Source: a virus
Length of the DNA stretch: 35,870 bases
Reading direction: 5' to 3' (one strand)
IMG/VR virus record: IMGVR_UViG_3300024517_000051
Coordinates: 1-35,870 of that record
Shown: positions 16,089 to 25,500 of the stretch, in pieces
How the letters are laid out: each line of letters starts with the position of its first letter
Numbering within the stretch: the stretch's first letter is position 1
Position numbers and translations under genes: made by a program
Notes under the pieces: model-generated
What the model was told of the DNA's origin: nothing
Database searches by the model: none
The model's input: the letters and a program-made list of their open reading frames with translations, nothing else

Positions 16089-16738
16089 GTGGTGATTTTC
16101 CCTTTATCCGAGTATTCTCCTGGGATACAGATGAGATAGCGAGTCCGGTTGGTAATCGGACTACGCCGGGGGGATCTTTTGCATTCAAGAACATCGTGTC
16201 TTCTGGTTGCTCTACTGCTAATCCTAGTAGTCCTACCACCACGTCTGGCGTATTGATGTTTGAGGAGACACAATTTGATCTTACGAATGCTCCTCTGCCG
16301 TCGCACTTAGAATCTAAAGTAGCAGCAATTACATTTAATGTTGCCACCAGCGGTACGGCTATTTCAGACCTTCGCTTGTTCGTGTCTGACGACAGTGCTT
16401 TTCAAGGAAGTGCAGACGAAGGACTAGACAGAGCATTCGTACAGTTCGCTGCCAGTGGTAGCTTCTGGGCTTATAGCAGTGAGATGCCTTCGGGGGCCGT
16501 AGAGCGTCTTCCGCTTGTGGTTCCTGCTATTGCAAACGTACTACGACAAGATGGCACCGCTGGGCTTGTTGGAGAGACCGACGCAAATTCATCTGAGTTT
16601 GTGTACTTGAATTTGGTGATACCTTTGGGCACGCCGTTGGGCTCCTACGGGGTATGTGGATCTGGGCTGCTGAGGCTTGGATTAACTTTTAACTATTGGT
16701 GCAACGACTTCATTTTGGAGTTCGGAGACAATGGTTAG
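16085..16738 (+). CDS. Small virion protein, paralogue of the gene at 15352
   Basis: This 217-residue beta-rich protein shows C-terminal similarity to the gene at 15352 (FVYLNLVIPLGTPLGSYG followed by alternating hydrophobics LRLGLTFNYW). A mid-protein strand ISDLRLFVSDDSAF matches NMRVFMSN there. The N-terminus (FPFIRVFSWDTDEIASPVGN) differs. The stop TAG lies inside the late-promoter-like motif of the next transcription unit. The duplication with divergent N-termini suggests two related tail-tip or accessory subunits. No enzyme motif is visible. Confidence 0.7.
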   Translation: MSGDFPFIRVFSWDTDEIASPVGNRTTPGGSFAFKNIVSSGCSTANPSSPTTTSGVLMFEETQFDLTNAPLPSHLESKVAAITFNVATSGTAISDLRLFVSDDSAFQGSADEGLDRAFVQFAASGSFWAYSSEMPSGAVERLPLVVPAIANVLRQDGTAGLVGETDANSSEFVYLNLVIPLGTPLGSYGVCGSGLLRLGLTFNYWCNDFILEFGDNG

Positions 16739-16767
16739 TGTATTATTTGCTGGGCCATCCCGGTCCA
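16735..16767 (+). promoter_or_regulatory. Late promoter-like motif plus leader hairpin, copy C
   Basis: TTAGTGTATTAT (16735-16746) overlaps the stop codon of the preceding gene. Four bases later TGGGCC (16751-16756) pairs with GGTCCA (16762-16767) around an ATCCC loop, including one G-U wobble. AGGAGGT (16789-16795) and the ATG of the 61-residue gene follow. The motif matches copies A and B over twelve bases, while the hairpin sequence differs but keeps pairing. Confidence 0.6.
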
Positions 16768-16800
16768 TTCGACGTTCGAAAAACATGTAGGAGGTAAGCT

Positions 16801-16986
16801 ATGGCTACTTTTAACGCTACTAGCAGCACGAACAACGCAAACCAAGTCCTTTGGGGCTGGAGCACTAAGCTCGTATGGCACACCGACCGCAAGGTCACTG
16901 GTGCTGCTCGCGGTGCGGAAGTCCAGGCTGTAGAGAATCTTGGTGTTGGTGTTGCAAGTGGGGATCCTTTCACTTTACTAACGTAA
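16801..16986 (+). CDS. Small, probably highly expressed protein (61 residues)
   Basis: The gene has the perfect ribosome site AGGAGGT five bases before ATG, its own promoter-like motif 55 bases upstream, and a strong hairpin 22 bases after its stop, so it forms a one-gene transcription unit inside the tail block. The product starts MATFNATSSTNNANQVLWGW and continues with a basic middle (HTDRKVTGAARGAEVQ) and a Gly/Val-rich end. It looks like a small beta-rich structural subunit rather than a regulator. The expression signals suggest a multi-copy protein, perhaps decorating tail or head. No homologue is recognised. Confidence 0.75.
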   Translation: MATFNATSSTNNANQVLWGWSTKLVWHTDRKVTGAARGAEVQAVENLGVGVASGDPFTLLT

Positions 16987-17007
16987 TCTGATTGATTCCT
17001 GACAAAA

Positions 17008-17043
17008 TAAGGGCTGTCATCCGTTTCTGGATGACAGCCCTTA
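17008..17043 (+). terminator. Terminator hairpin after the 61-residue gene
   Basis: A 15-bp perfect stem (17008-17022 with 17029-17043) has a GTTTCT loop. It is preceded by an A-rich stretch and followed by TTTATTATTA rather than a pure T-run. It isolates the small gene at 16801, and its right arm merges with the next promoter-like motif. Confidence 0.8.
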
Positions 17044-17084
17044 GTTTATTATTAGATGGAACGTAGCCAAGTGGTTTAGTTCCA
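17041..17084 (+). promoter_or_regulatory. Late promoter-like motif plus leader hairpin, copy D
   Basis: TTAGTTTATTAT (17041-17052) differs from the other copies at one base. It starts in the last bases of the terminator. Four bases later TGGAAC (17057-17062) pairs perfectly with GTTCCA (17079-17084) around a 16-base loop. The ribosome site (AGGAGTAAGGA, 17085-17095) follows directly, so the hairpin ends where the ribosome must land. Confidence 0.6.
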
Positions 17085-17097
17085 GGAGTAAGGATAA

Positions 17098-17583
17098 ATG
17101 GTAAAAGCAAGCTTTGAGCATGAAGGCAATTCTGGCCTTCTAACGGTTGTAACACACTTCAACAAAACCATCGAGATTGCGTGCGAGAAACGGGACGACG
17201 AAAAGTTCCGTCTAGGCGGCACAGCGATCAACGAGGTTATTGTTTATGAAGGGCTCATGCTTCGTATGCCTGAAGACCCGCTCTCTGCTCATTTTAGAGC
17301 ATTTCGTTCAGAAGAAGTTTACTTTGAGAGCACTGGTGTTCTGTCTCCGGAAGAATGGGACGCAGCCGACCTACACTGTTATGTGACTGAATATTACAGT
17401 CTTGATATGGAAGGTAAGGCTCCTGGCTGGTTTGTCAGCAAGGCTCCGATTAGCGATTCTCATTATCTGTTTGTCAATATGGATATAACAGACGGTGGTG
17501 GCAACGTGGTTAAGCGGTATAGAATTTCTCCATTTACCGGAGAGTATAAAGTGATGGAGGGACTACATGCCCAACCTAATTAA
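17098..17583 (+). CDS. Hypothetical virion-associated protein
   Basis: This is the first gene of the tail-fibre transcription unit. The 161-residue protein is acidic and of mixed alpha/beta type, with no signal peptide or catalytic motif seen. Features are an alternating-strand N-terminus (GLLTVVTHFNKTIEIACEKR), a middle segment FRSEEVYFESTGVLSPEEWD and a beta end (HYLFVNMDITDGGGNVVKRY). The last 17 bases overlap the giant adhesin gene, which has its ribosome site GGAGGG here. Such tight linkage suggests a tail-tip assembly partner or chaperone for the downstream protein. The function is not known. Confidence 0.7.
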   Translation: MVKASFEHEGNSGLLTVVTHFNKTIEIACEKRDDEKFRLGGTAINEVIVYEGLMLRMPEDPLSAHFRAFRSEEVYFESTGVLSPEEWDAADLHCYVTEYYSLDMEGKAPGWFVSKAPISDSHYLFVNMDITDGGGNVVKRYRISPFTGEYKVMEGLHAQPN

Positions 17584-20500
17584 TGATGGCTCCCTTGTAG
17601 GATTCTGGCCTCTACACGAACCGAGTGGAGCACCGTTTTTCAAGAATTATTCGCCCGCATACGCGAAGTATCCCAGTGGTATTTCGTTTGATATGCAAGT
17701 GGTTACTGCCGCCAGTGTTGCAAGAGAAGAACAGTCGTCGTTTTGGCCCGGAGGCATAGAGTTCATGAATCCCGAATCTGGTACTTTGATTCGTGGGTAT
17801 AGTGTCGGTGGTCACTGGAAAACCAATATTGATTCATCGCCCTTTAGTAAATATCTAGCCATGGGCGGTGGCGGTAGACAACAATCAGAACAATGTTTGT
17901 CATTGCCTATTGCGAATAGTGGATTCACTGTTGGCGTTTGGGCGTATCCTAATAGTGATGGTTATGCCGTTGATGCAACGACATTTACTTCAACTGCATC
18001 AAACCTAAGTGCTAATAACACATGGTCTGTAGCGATGGCGAGAGCCCACGCTCTTATTGGACAATTTTCAGCATATACCAATATTGGTGGTTGGTATATG
18101 GGGGTATCTGGTCTTTTGGATCATGGTGCTCAATATAACAATCATGCTGGTGAAGGATTGGGTGCTTATGTTTCCATGACAAAAGCCAGTAACTCTGCTC
18201 CAGATTTACTTCTGGAAGTTCCTATTGAGTCGGGTCGTTATACTCACTTAACGATGTCGTATCGTCGCGATCCTGCTGGGGGATCAGTTCATCAATTAGT
18301 TCTCTACAAAGACGGTCGTGTTGCGGCTAGTGGTACAACTAATGATAATTTATCGTTATCAAACACTAATCTTATCAGTAGCACTAATAGTCGTGCGTTA
18401 GCTATTGGTGCATGTGACCCAGAAGTAACAACAGGTTTTGCTAATCACTATGACAATACAAGTGGTTGGAATAATTTAGTCTCTGGTGTTTATCACTTCC
18501 GTCGTGTCTTAGACGAAGGTGAAATTCTGGATATGCATGAACGTGGTGGTCTTGCTTTTGAAGAAGCTCTTGTGCTTCCTACAGAAGAGGTTACGTTAAC
18601 TGATCCTGATTTAGTGGCATATTATCCTGTGTTTGAAACGCTGTATGGTGACGTTAGCATGCATCACAGGCCGCTAATTAGTAACTTTGACATGGGATAT
18701 GCTGGTCTAGGAACAGTACCTACCACTGGTCCGTTTGGTGGTGGCAGCATCTATAACGATAGTGCAAATGACTCTATTGTTCATGCTGCCAATAGTGGCG
18801 TATGTTACGATCTTCTAAGTAACGGTAGTTGGACTATTGGCCTAAATGTTTCTACTCTTAATGGTTCTACTAGAGAATCAAACATGTTGTTCTCTTGGGG
18901 TTCCGTAACAGCAGAAGAGACTTCGGCTTTACCTGTTACTCATCCATTGAGTAGTAATACAGCGGGCATTTGTTGCACGTCTAGTGGAGTTACTAATCAA
19001 CACCGTCACGTTATTGAGATATATTCAATTGGATCGGAATCTGATACTCCGTCCATTCTTGTATTTAACATTGATGGCTTTAAAGAGTTTTATGATGGGG
19101 CCGTTAGCCATTTAAGCCTTGCGTATGATGACAGCACAAAGGGTGTAGCCGCATATCTGAATGGCGTACAACAAGGTAGTGGTACATTACCGCACTCGTT
19201 AACAGATCAGTTAATGCGTGTCACTGGTAGTGGGTATCCGCTATTATTTGGCAATGGTGTTCAAGATACAATTCTTGACAATTCTACTCGTGGAGTACAT
19301 GACAACGCTAGTACTGATGCTTCCCTTGGACAAATGTTCATGGTCAAAAGAGCTTTGTTGCCAGCAGAAATACGTGCTATTGCTACAAGTGGAATTGACT
19401 TTACGCCTATTTATCGTTCTCATCATGATACGAGATTGGTTGGGTATTGGCCAGCTAGTGATTTCAAGATGGGCGATATCATTGTATCTGATCAAGCACG
19501 CTGTTGGAAAGAAGTGCCGGGTGATCTGGTTCGTGGTGATGCTTTTGCTAAGCAAGACCGTTGGTATGGTCGTGACTTGACAACCAACAGTACAAACATT
19601 TGGTACAACAACGGTGTTGCAAGATATGACCAATTTGGCATTAGGGATCTTCCGCCCGAATTAGCTAGTGAAGGTAATCTTGGTATTACTTCTGGTACAT
19701 ATACAGTTAGAGGTGGCAGTGCTGGTACGGCAGACGTTCCGGACGCCAATGATGTTCAGTCGTCTATTGGTAACGTATCGTCTAGACATAAAGCTAACTT
19801 TGAAAGACGTAACGGAACCCTGGTAAAACCTCAAAGTCAGCTTAATGAATTTGTACTATCGTATGAAGTAACTCCCAGTGGCGACATTCCCGCAACTGTT
19901 GTTGGTCTTAATAGTATCGCTGGGGGTCCAGCACATAATTCTTTACTACACATGTATGGTGTAGATGGTGGCAGTGATACCAGATCATACCTAACCACAC
20001 TAGAAGCCGGATCTGGTTCTGGCGTAAGCTTGGTGTGGTTAGGAGAGGATGCTACTCCGTTAGTGTCTGGCAACTTGCCGTATGGTGTACCTAGTCGTGT
20101 ATTACTACATGGTAAATTTGACATACCTAATCAAACAAATACGCCATTTAATACTGCGGGTGCTGCCCCCTACAGTGTTAGTTTGTGGATTGACGGCGAG
20201 TTGATCCATAGACGCCATATGACTGCTAGTTCTGCTGCACTATGGAGTGCAAGTGTTCCAATTGACTTAACGCCCATGTTGTCGTTTGGTGGTATTGTTG
20301 GTAACACGCTTAGTTATACAACTCAGTTTACTAATCTAGATAGTGGCTTAGGTGACATTTATCTACGCAACATGTTTATGATGCGTGGTGTGTTTTTTAA
20401 AGATGAAATTGAAGCACTAGCGACTAGCGGCATTCAAACAAAAACCATTAGTGGATTTTCTAATCAGCAGCCAACGACACAGGTTAGTATTGCTGACTCT

Positions 20501-22558
20501 AATCTCGTAGGATACTATAGATTCAATGGTTTTGCTGGTGGAGGTTCTGGAACATCAGATCTTAGCTTGAATGCCAATCATCTATTTGGAGCACAGCAGA
20601 GTCTATATGAAAACAGTCCAGGTACCGCTAACGAGGGTGCCGCCAATCTTCGTGTGATTGCGGGACCGTTAGCACAATCTGATCTTGGTATTCAGTGTAG
20701 TGGATTTACATACCACGATGATAATCCACCCACAACTTCATCTCCTCACAATATGCCGCCTTTCATGGCGTCAGGCACTAGGTTTAATTCACCAGATAGT
20801 AGTTTTTCAGTTGGTTTCTTTTATATCAAGAAGAACGACGTAGCAGCTAGTCACTTTGATGCTATTGTTTCTTATGGTACAACTCCTGGTGGGCTGAGTG
20901 CTGATACTGGCACAGACGTTAACTTTGGATGGATGATTGGCCAGGACTCGTCAGAAAATATGAAGATGGTTATTTCTCTAGATGGAAATATGTATCTTGA
21001 TAACTCTAGTAATGCCGCTCAAGCTGGTCAGCTTGTTGTGGGTACTTTTGGAGAAGGCGGTTCTCTTTATGAAGACTTCAGACAATGGGAACAGTATCGT
21101 GCTGGTCACCATCAGATGCCCCGTCTTGACTCATGGAGTCACTATTGTTGGGTGTACGATTCAGACGCAAGAATAGTTAATCATTATGTCAATGGTACAT
21201 TGATTGACTTTAAGGCAATGAAGGACGGGAAGAACCCGCAGATTCCTGCTGAAGAAGCTCGTTACTTAACGTTCATGCAGCACACGTCTGATCCGTGGGT
21301 AAATGCCGCAACGGTTTGTCATGACCAAGTGGGCGTTATGACTGATTTCTTCTATTTTGATGATGCATTAACAGAAGAAGAAGTTAGGTATATTTCACGA
21401 AACGGTATTGATAGTGCTACTGGTACAGTGACCAGTGGCGTTATTGGTGGCTATGTGCGTGGTCAAGACACTGGATCTGGTATCGTTGGCGGCTTTACTC
21501 GTGGTCAAGATACTGGCTCTGGCTTATTCGGTGGTTTCATGCCTGGTGGCGTTGAGAGTAGTGGTCTGTTCGGTGGTTATGTGTCTGGTGTTGTCTTTGG
21601 TGATGGTACTGTTGGTGGTTGGATTCGTGGTCTAGATGACGTATCTGGTATCATGGGTGGCTACATGCTCGGCGTTGATGTTGGATCAGGTTCTATCGCT
21701 GGTTACATTCGTGGTCAAGAGGTTGGATCGGGTCACTTTGGCGGAATGATCTTTGCCTCTGAGGTGTCTAGTGGTGTCCTTGGTGGACTTATGTTCGCGT
21801 CTGACCAAGCCAGTGGAGTCTTTGGTGGCTTCATGCTAGGTGGTCTACAGAGTAACTTTGAGTTTGACGCTGGATTCACTGTTGACGTACTGGCAGCAAA
21901 AGACTTTGATGCACAGCTTGAAATTGCGAAAACGGTTGCCTCGGACTTTGATGCTAAGGTTGTCATTTTCCAAGACGAGATACCTCCTCTAGTAGACATC
22001 ATCATTCCCGATGCGTCTGTTAGTGGTTTGGTTCCTCCGTTCAATCAGTACTTCATTGCCAAGGCTTCTGGTCAACAAGGCAAGACTATCAATTCTACTA
22101 AGTGGACGTTTGGTGACTTTACCCCGACTGAAACGGTTGCGGAAAGTGGTGCTGGGTGTTATCCCGTTCAGCACATGTATGCGTCTAGTGGATTCTTCAT
22201 TGCGAAGTTTGAAGCCATTGATTCTGATGGCATGCACTCTTCTGCTACAAGAATCATCAGTGCCGCGTCTGGTATTGATCCGGTTCTGATTAGTCTGTCT
22301 GGTGTACCTCGTTCTGGTAATGCTGGCTTGATTGTTGATTTCGATACGGATATCAATATCCTGCCGCCTGGAGTAAGTGTCTCAACTCAGTTGCTCCACT
22401 TCGATGATGGACAGACGACTATTGCATTTAGCCCGACACACAACTATACGCAACCTGGAACGTACAAGCCGATCTGGTGTGTACGAGACTCGCGTGGTGT
22501 GATCTGGTGTGACAGCCTGGAGGCAGGTAATGACTTCCTCGAAAGTGGAGGGGCGTAA
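17567..22558 (+). CDS. Giant tail adhesin: four LamG-like domains, 14-residue repeats, two PKD-like domains
   Basis: This 1663-residue protein starts after GGAGGG. Four related modules begin with a 'dLVgyWp/YYp' strand: residues about 6 (LVGFWPLHEPSG), 349 (LVAYYPVFE), 623 (LVGYWPASDF) and 978 (LVGYYRFNGF). Each ends with an 'r.l..eEi..i...Gi' helix (VLDEGEILDMHERG; ALLPAEIRAIATSGI; VFFKDEIEALATSGI; ALTEEEVRYISRNGI). This is the concanavalin A-like LamG_3 pattern, which binds glycans in other proteins. Residues 1290-1429 are ten tandem 14-residue Gly-rich repeats. Then come a linker with a repeated DFDA and two PKD-like domains (about 1482-1570 with TKWTFGDF; 1573-1655 with LLHFDDGQ). I infer a receptor-binding fibre or tip protein; the receptor is unknown. 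Confidence 0.85.
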   Translation: MPNLINDGSLVGFWPLHEPSGAPFFKNYSPAYAKYPSGISFDMQVVTAASVAREEQSSFWPGGIEFMNPESGTLIRGYSVGGHWKTNIDSSPFSKYLAMGGGGRQQSEQCLSLPIANSGFTVGVWAYPNSDGYAVDATTFTSTASNLSANNTWSVAMARAHALIGQFSAYTNIGGWYMGVSGLLDHGAQYNNHAGEGLGAYVSMTKASNSAPDLLLEVPIESGRYTHLTMSYRRDPAGGSVHQLVLYKDGRVAASGTTNDNLSLSNTNLISSTNSRALAIGACDPEVTTGFANHYDNTSGWNNLVSGVYHFRRVLDEGEILDMHERGGLAFEEALVLPTEEVTLTDPDLVAYYPVFETLYGDVSMHHRPLISNFDMGYAGLGTVPTTGPFGGGSIYNDSANDSIVHAANSGVCYDLLSNGSWTIGLNVSTLNGSTRESNMLFSWGSVTAEETSALPVTHPLSSNTAGICCTSSGVTNQHRHVIEIYSIGSESDTPSILVFNIDGFKEFYDGAVSHLSLAYDDSTKGVAAYLNGVQQGSGTLPHSLTDQLMRVTGSGYPLLFGNGVQDTILDNSTRGVHDNASTDASLGQMFMVKRALLPAEIRAIATSGIDFTPIYRSHHDTRLVGYWPASDFKMGDIIVSDQARCWKEVPGDLVRGDAFAKQDRWYGRDLTTNSTNIWYNNGVARYDQFGIRDLPPELASEGNLGITSGTYTVRGGSAGTADVPDANDVQSSIGNVSSRHKANFERRNGTLVKPQSQLNEFVLSYEVTPSGDIPATVVGLNSIAGGPAHNSLLHMYGVDGGSDTRSYLTTLEAGSGSGVSLVWLGEDATPLVSGNLPYGVPSRVLLHGKFDIPNQTNTPFNTAGAAPYSVSLWIDGELIHRRHMTASSAALWSASVPIDLTPMLSFGGIVGNTLSYTTQFTNLDSGLGDIYLRNMFMMRGVFFKDEIEALATSGIQTKTISGFSNQQPTTQVSIADSNLVGYYRFNGFAGGGSGTSDLSLNANHLFGAQQSLYENSPGTANEGAANLRVIAGPLAQSDLGIQCSGFTYHDDNPPTTSSPHNMPPFMASGTRFNSPDSSFSVGFFYIKKNDVAASHFDAIVSYGTTPGGLSADTGTDVNFGWMIGQDSSENMKMVISLDGNMYLDNSSNAAQAGQLVVGTFGEGGSLYEDFRQWEQYRAGHHQMPRLDSWSHYCWVYDSDARIVNHYVNGTLIDFKAMKDGKNPQIPAEEARYLTFMQHTSDPWVNAATVCHDQVGVMTDFFYFDDALTEEEVRYISRNGIDSATGTVTSGVIGGYVRGQDTGSGIVGGFTRGQDTGSGLFGGFMPGGVESSGLFGGYVSGVVFGDGTVGGWIRGLDDVSGIMGGYMLGVDVGSGSIAGYIRGQEVGSGHFGGMIFASEVSSGVLGGLMFASDQASGVFGGFMLGGLQSNFEFDAGFTVDVLAAKDFDAQLEIAKTVASDFDAKVVIFQDEIPPLVDIIIPDASVSGLVPPFNQYFIAKASGQQGKTINSTKWTFGDFTPTETVAESGAGCYPVQHMYASSGFFIAKFEAIDSDGMHSSATRIISAASGIDPVLISLSGVPRSGNAGLIVDFDTDINILPPGVSVSTQLLHFDDGQTTIAFSPTHNYTQPGTYKPIWCVRDSRGVIWCDSLEAGNDFLESGGA
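21434..21853 (+). repeat. Ten tandem 42-bp units coding 14-residue repeats
   Basis: Inside the adhesin, ten consecutive units of exactly 14 residues follow the pattern S-G-x-(I/V/L/F/M)-G-G-(Y/F/W/M/L)-(M/V/I/T)-x-G-x-x-x-x; examples are SGVIGGYVRGQDTG and SGIMGGYMLGVDVG. One unit starts with D instead of S, one has AG for GG, and units eight and nine replace the late Gly with Ala. No insertion or deletion breaks the phase. DNA identity between units is only partial, so the array is old and kept by selection on the protein. Confidence 0.9.
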
Positions 22559-22561
22559 GGT

Positions 22562-25500
22562 ATGAGTATTATTGTTTCAGACGGCATTGTTGTTAGTGGT
22601 GTAGGTGTACCCCTTAACGGCATCGAGTGGCCCTCTGGTCAGTTCGGCAGCAACGAACCAGGATCGCAGCTATGTGCGTTCCTGTCGTCGGTGAATGCCA
22701 CATTTGGTTTCAATCTAACACCGCACTCGTTCCAGACGGAATGGGTGCCGTGTGGAGATCCGTGTACATTCCACGGTGCTTCCGGCCAACTGCCAGATAT
22801 CGGGCACTCTCTAGAACTCTTCGTAGGTGATTTCTTTTTTCGAGGAAAGGTTACTCACTCTGATTATACAGCTAGCACTGGTGGTACCATTGTCAGTGTT
22901 ACAGTAGAAGACAATAGACACGAACTGAGACGAGTCAAGATTCATACGGAAGACCTAGGGGAAGATGCACCCAGTGGTGTTGTGTCTGTAGCTAGAGGGT
23001 ATCGAGTAGTCAATGGTCTAACTGATGTTGGCGGTGACCCTAACGATCCTAACATTAAAGAGTATCGTCGTATCTTACAGTTCGGTGCTACATACAGTCA
23101 GGTTTTAGAGGCTATTGACCTACATTTCAATGAGGGCAAGTGCTCTGTTCCCGTGTCTGATCTGCCTACAGTGGAGCAGCTTGAAAAGAACATTGGCGGT
23201 AGTGTTGAGGCCCTTCGTTTCCAGTTTAACTTAACGCAATTGGACGAGGTGTTATCTCGTATCCTTCTAGATACTGGCTATGATTGGTACTGGAGTATGG
23301 ATGCTCAGCGTATCAACCTGATCAATAAGAAAACAACGTTTGATATCAGTGAGTCAGACATCCTTGATCTGGTATCTGAGTTTGGTAGTACCAGTGGATT
23401 GAATGAAACAAAGCAGCTTGGTTTTGGCCAGGATGTTGTACCTGACCCTACACGCTTCCGTGTCTTGGGTGGTCACCAAGAAGGCTTCATCAACTCGCAT
23501 CTGTTAAGTCCTATTGATGGTCTTGACACGTTGGCCTTAGATAATATTATTGACGTAGACAGCACGCAAGATGGCGTGGTGTTTGAGCCAGCATGGAACA
23601 AGCTAACTGTTGGCTTCTATGATGCTGACGGTTTCTACCGTACGTATATCCCTCAGGAAAAAGAACTACAGCTTGCCTTGGCGGGTATTGAACAGTGGAC
23701 ATACTACAAGATTTATCAAACAACGAGTCCGCTCAGTGATCCTGCTGGTTATGGTTTCACGTCTGATGCTGGGTCTATTGCTGCCCAACATTCATCATTT
23801 CAAAGTCGTTTCGATCCGGTGATGCCGTTGGCTGGTCTAGCGACTGGTGCTGCTGAGTCTGGCATTCGTGTTATCAACAACCGTAGAGACGAAGAACAGA
23901 ACTGGGTACTGTCTTTTTATGCAAGACTACGTGATCATGCATCTAGACATTACGGTCGTTCGTATGTTCTTGAAGGACTGTTGTTTGACGATGCCGAAGG
24001 ACTGTACAATCTCGTTGGTGCCGCATGGGCTAACGTCGAGAACCAAGTAGAGGGATTCACCTTGTCTCCTTCTGGTACTGTAGGATCCAGTGGTGTTTTC
24101 GTTGAAGACTACGAGATCAATAGAGACCTGGGTCCGGTCAGTCCGTTTATCACTGATGACTTCCGTGTCAGTGCTCACTGTCGTTTGCCATCCGATACGG
24201 TCTATGGACCACAGGGCGATAGTAACCCTGCTGGTTTTGGCAACTGGACAGAAGACGCACCTCCGTTTAACCCTACCGGAGATGGTAGCCACTATATTCC
24301 TGTAGAGTTGACTATCGTGGGTAACCGCGTTATCAATCCTCGCAGCGACGAACTATACTCTTTTGAAGACTATCCTGAAGGAACCATTTGGTGTCAATTA
24401 CCCATCAACGCTGGAGCCTCTGGCGGTCTGTCGATTGACAACACAATTTCTTCACTGGCCACACTAGTAACTACTAACGCAAAGCTAGACGCTGAGACAA
24501 CACTAGACATCATCAACCCTGCGGTTGTTCTTAATGTTTACAGTGCTCTATCCGGCGTAGCTATTCCTGTGCAGGCTCGTAATCGTTATGGACAGTCTTA
24601 CCCGAGTCAGTGGGTACTAGGCGACCTTCATTACGAGCGTGACGAAGATGTACAATTAGACGATCAGTTTGTGCCTTGGGCATTCTCTCCTGTGGGTGAT
24701 GAAACGTCTCTACAGGTTATGACTGATCGTGCAGTCCGCAGAGCTGAGGGCAAAATTGTTCCCAAGAGTTCCTCACGCTATGCCGACTTCAATCAGGTTG
24801 GATTGCCGCTTCTGTCGTTTGATGCTTTTGCCGAACAAGGCATTGGTCCTTCGGGATCATATGGAGAGATCAGTCACGGCGTGAGCGAAACCAATATCTC
24901 ATTTGGCACCGAGGGATTCCTGACTAGATACAAGATCCAGTCGTACTTCCCGAAGTTCGGTCGTGAGGCTCCGCTAGGTGAACGTGTGCGTGCTGTCCTG
25001 AATGGTATTCTGAATCCCATTGACTTCAGCGACTTGGCACTACTCAATCCTAACCCTGGACCTCCGACCAATCCAACCCTTCCGGGTGATCCGTTTGTTC
25101 CGCCGCTGTTCTTTGATCGCGAAGAACGAGCAGTTCGCGTCACGATTACTGAAGTGAACAATGTATTTACTCTTTCTAGCACTGCTGGAAGTGAAGTAGA
25201 CGAACGTTATAGAGGTATCGATCAAAACCTATATACGAAACCATCACCTAATGCTGGTGCTAATGTTGATTTCCAAGAAGGTGCGATTTGCATTGACGGC
25301 TTCTTGAACATTAACGATGAGGCCATGTATCATACAGACGAGTTTGAGCTACCCGGAGGGAATACTATCCTCAGGTACTTTACTCAAGGTCGTCCGTTTG
25401 GTAACGGTACGATTGTTGAAGTTGAACGCACTAACGTAGCTGACAGTACTACGTATGATGTTACGATTGTTGACCCTACTGCTTTAGCAGAAGGAACAGA

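Noticed and set aside
15881-16306. Open frame of 141 codons on the - strand over the 59-residue gene
   Set aside because: The + strand 59-residue frame has exact ATGA overlaps at both ends; the antisense frame crosses three + strand genes and is Arg-rich without a ribosome site.
17057-17084. tRNA-like D-arm (GTAGCCAAGTGGTT)
   Set aside because: Only this short stretch resembles a tRNA. There is no anticodon arm, T-arm or CCA-side pairing before the next gene starts at 17098; the TGGAAC/GTTCCA pairing belongs to the leader hairpin.
21434-21853. CRISPR array
   Set aside because: Regular 42-base periodicity, but it is an in-frame protein repeat without identical direct repeats or unique spacers.
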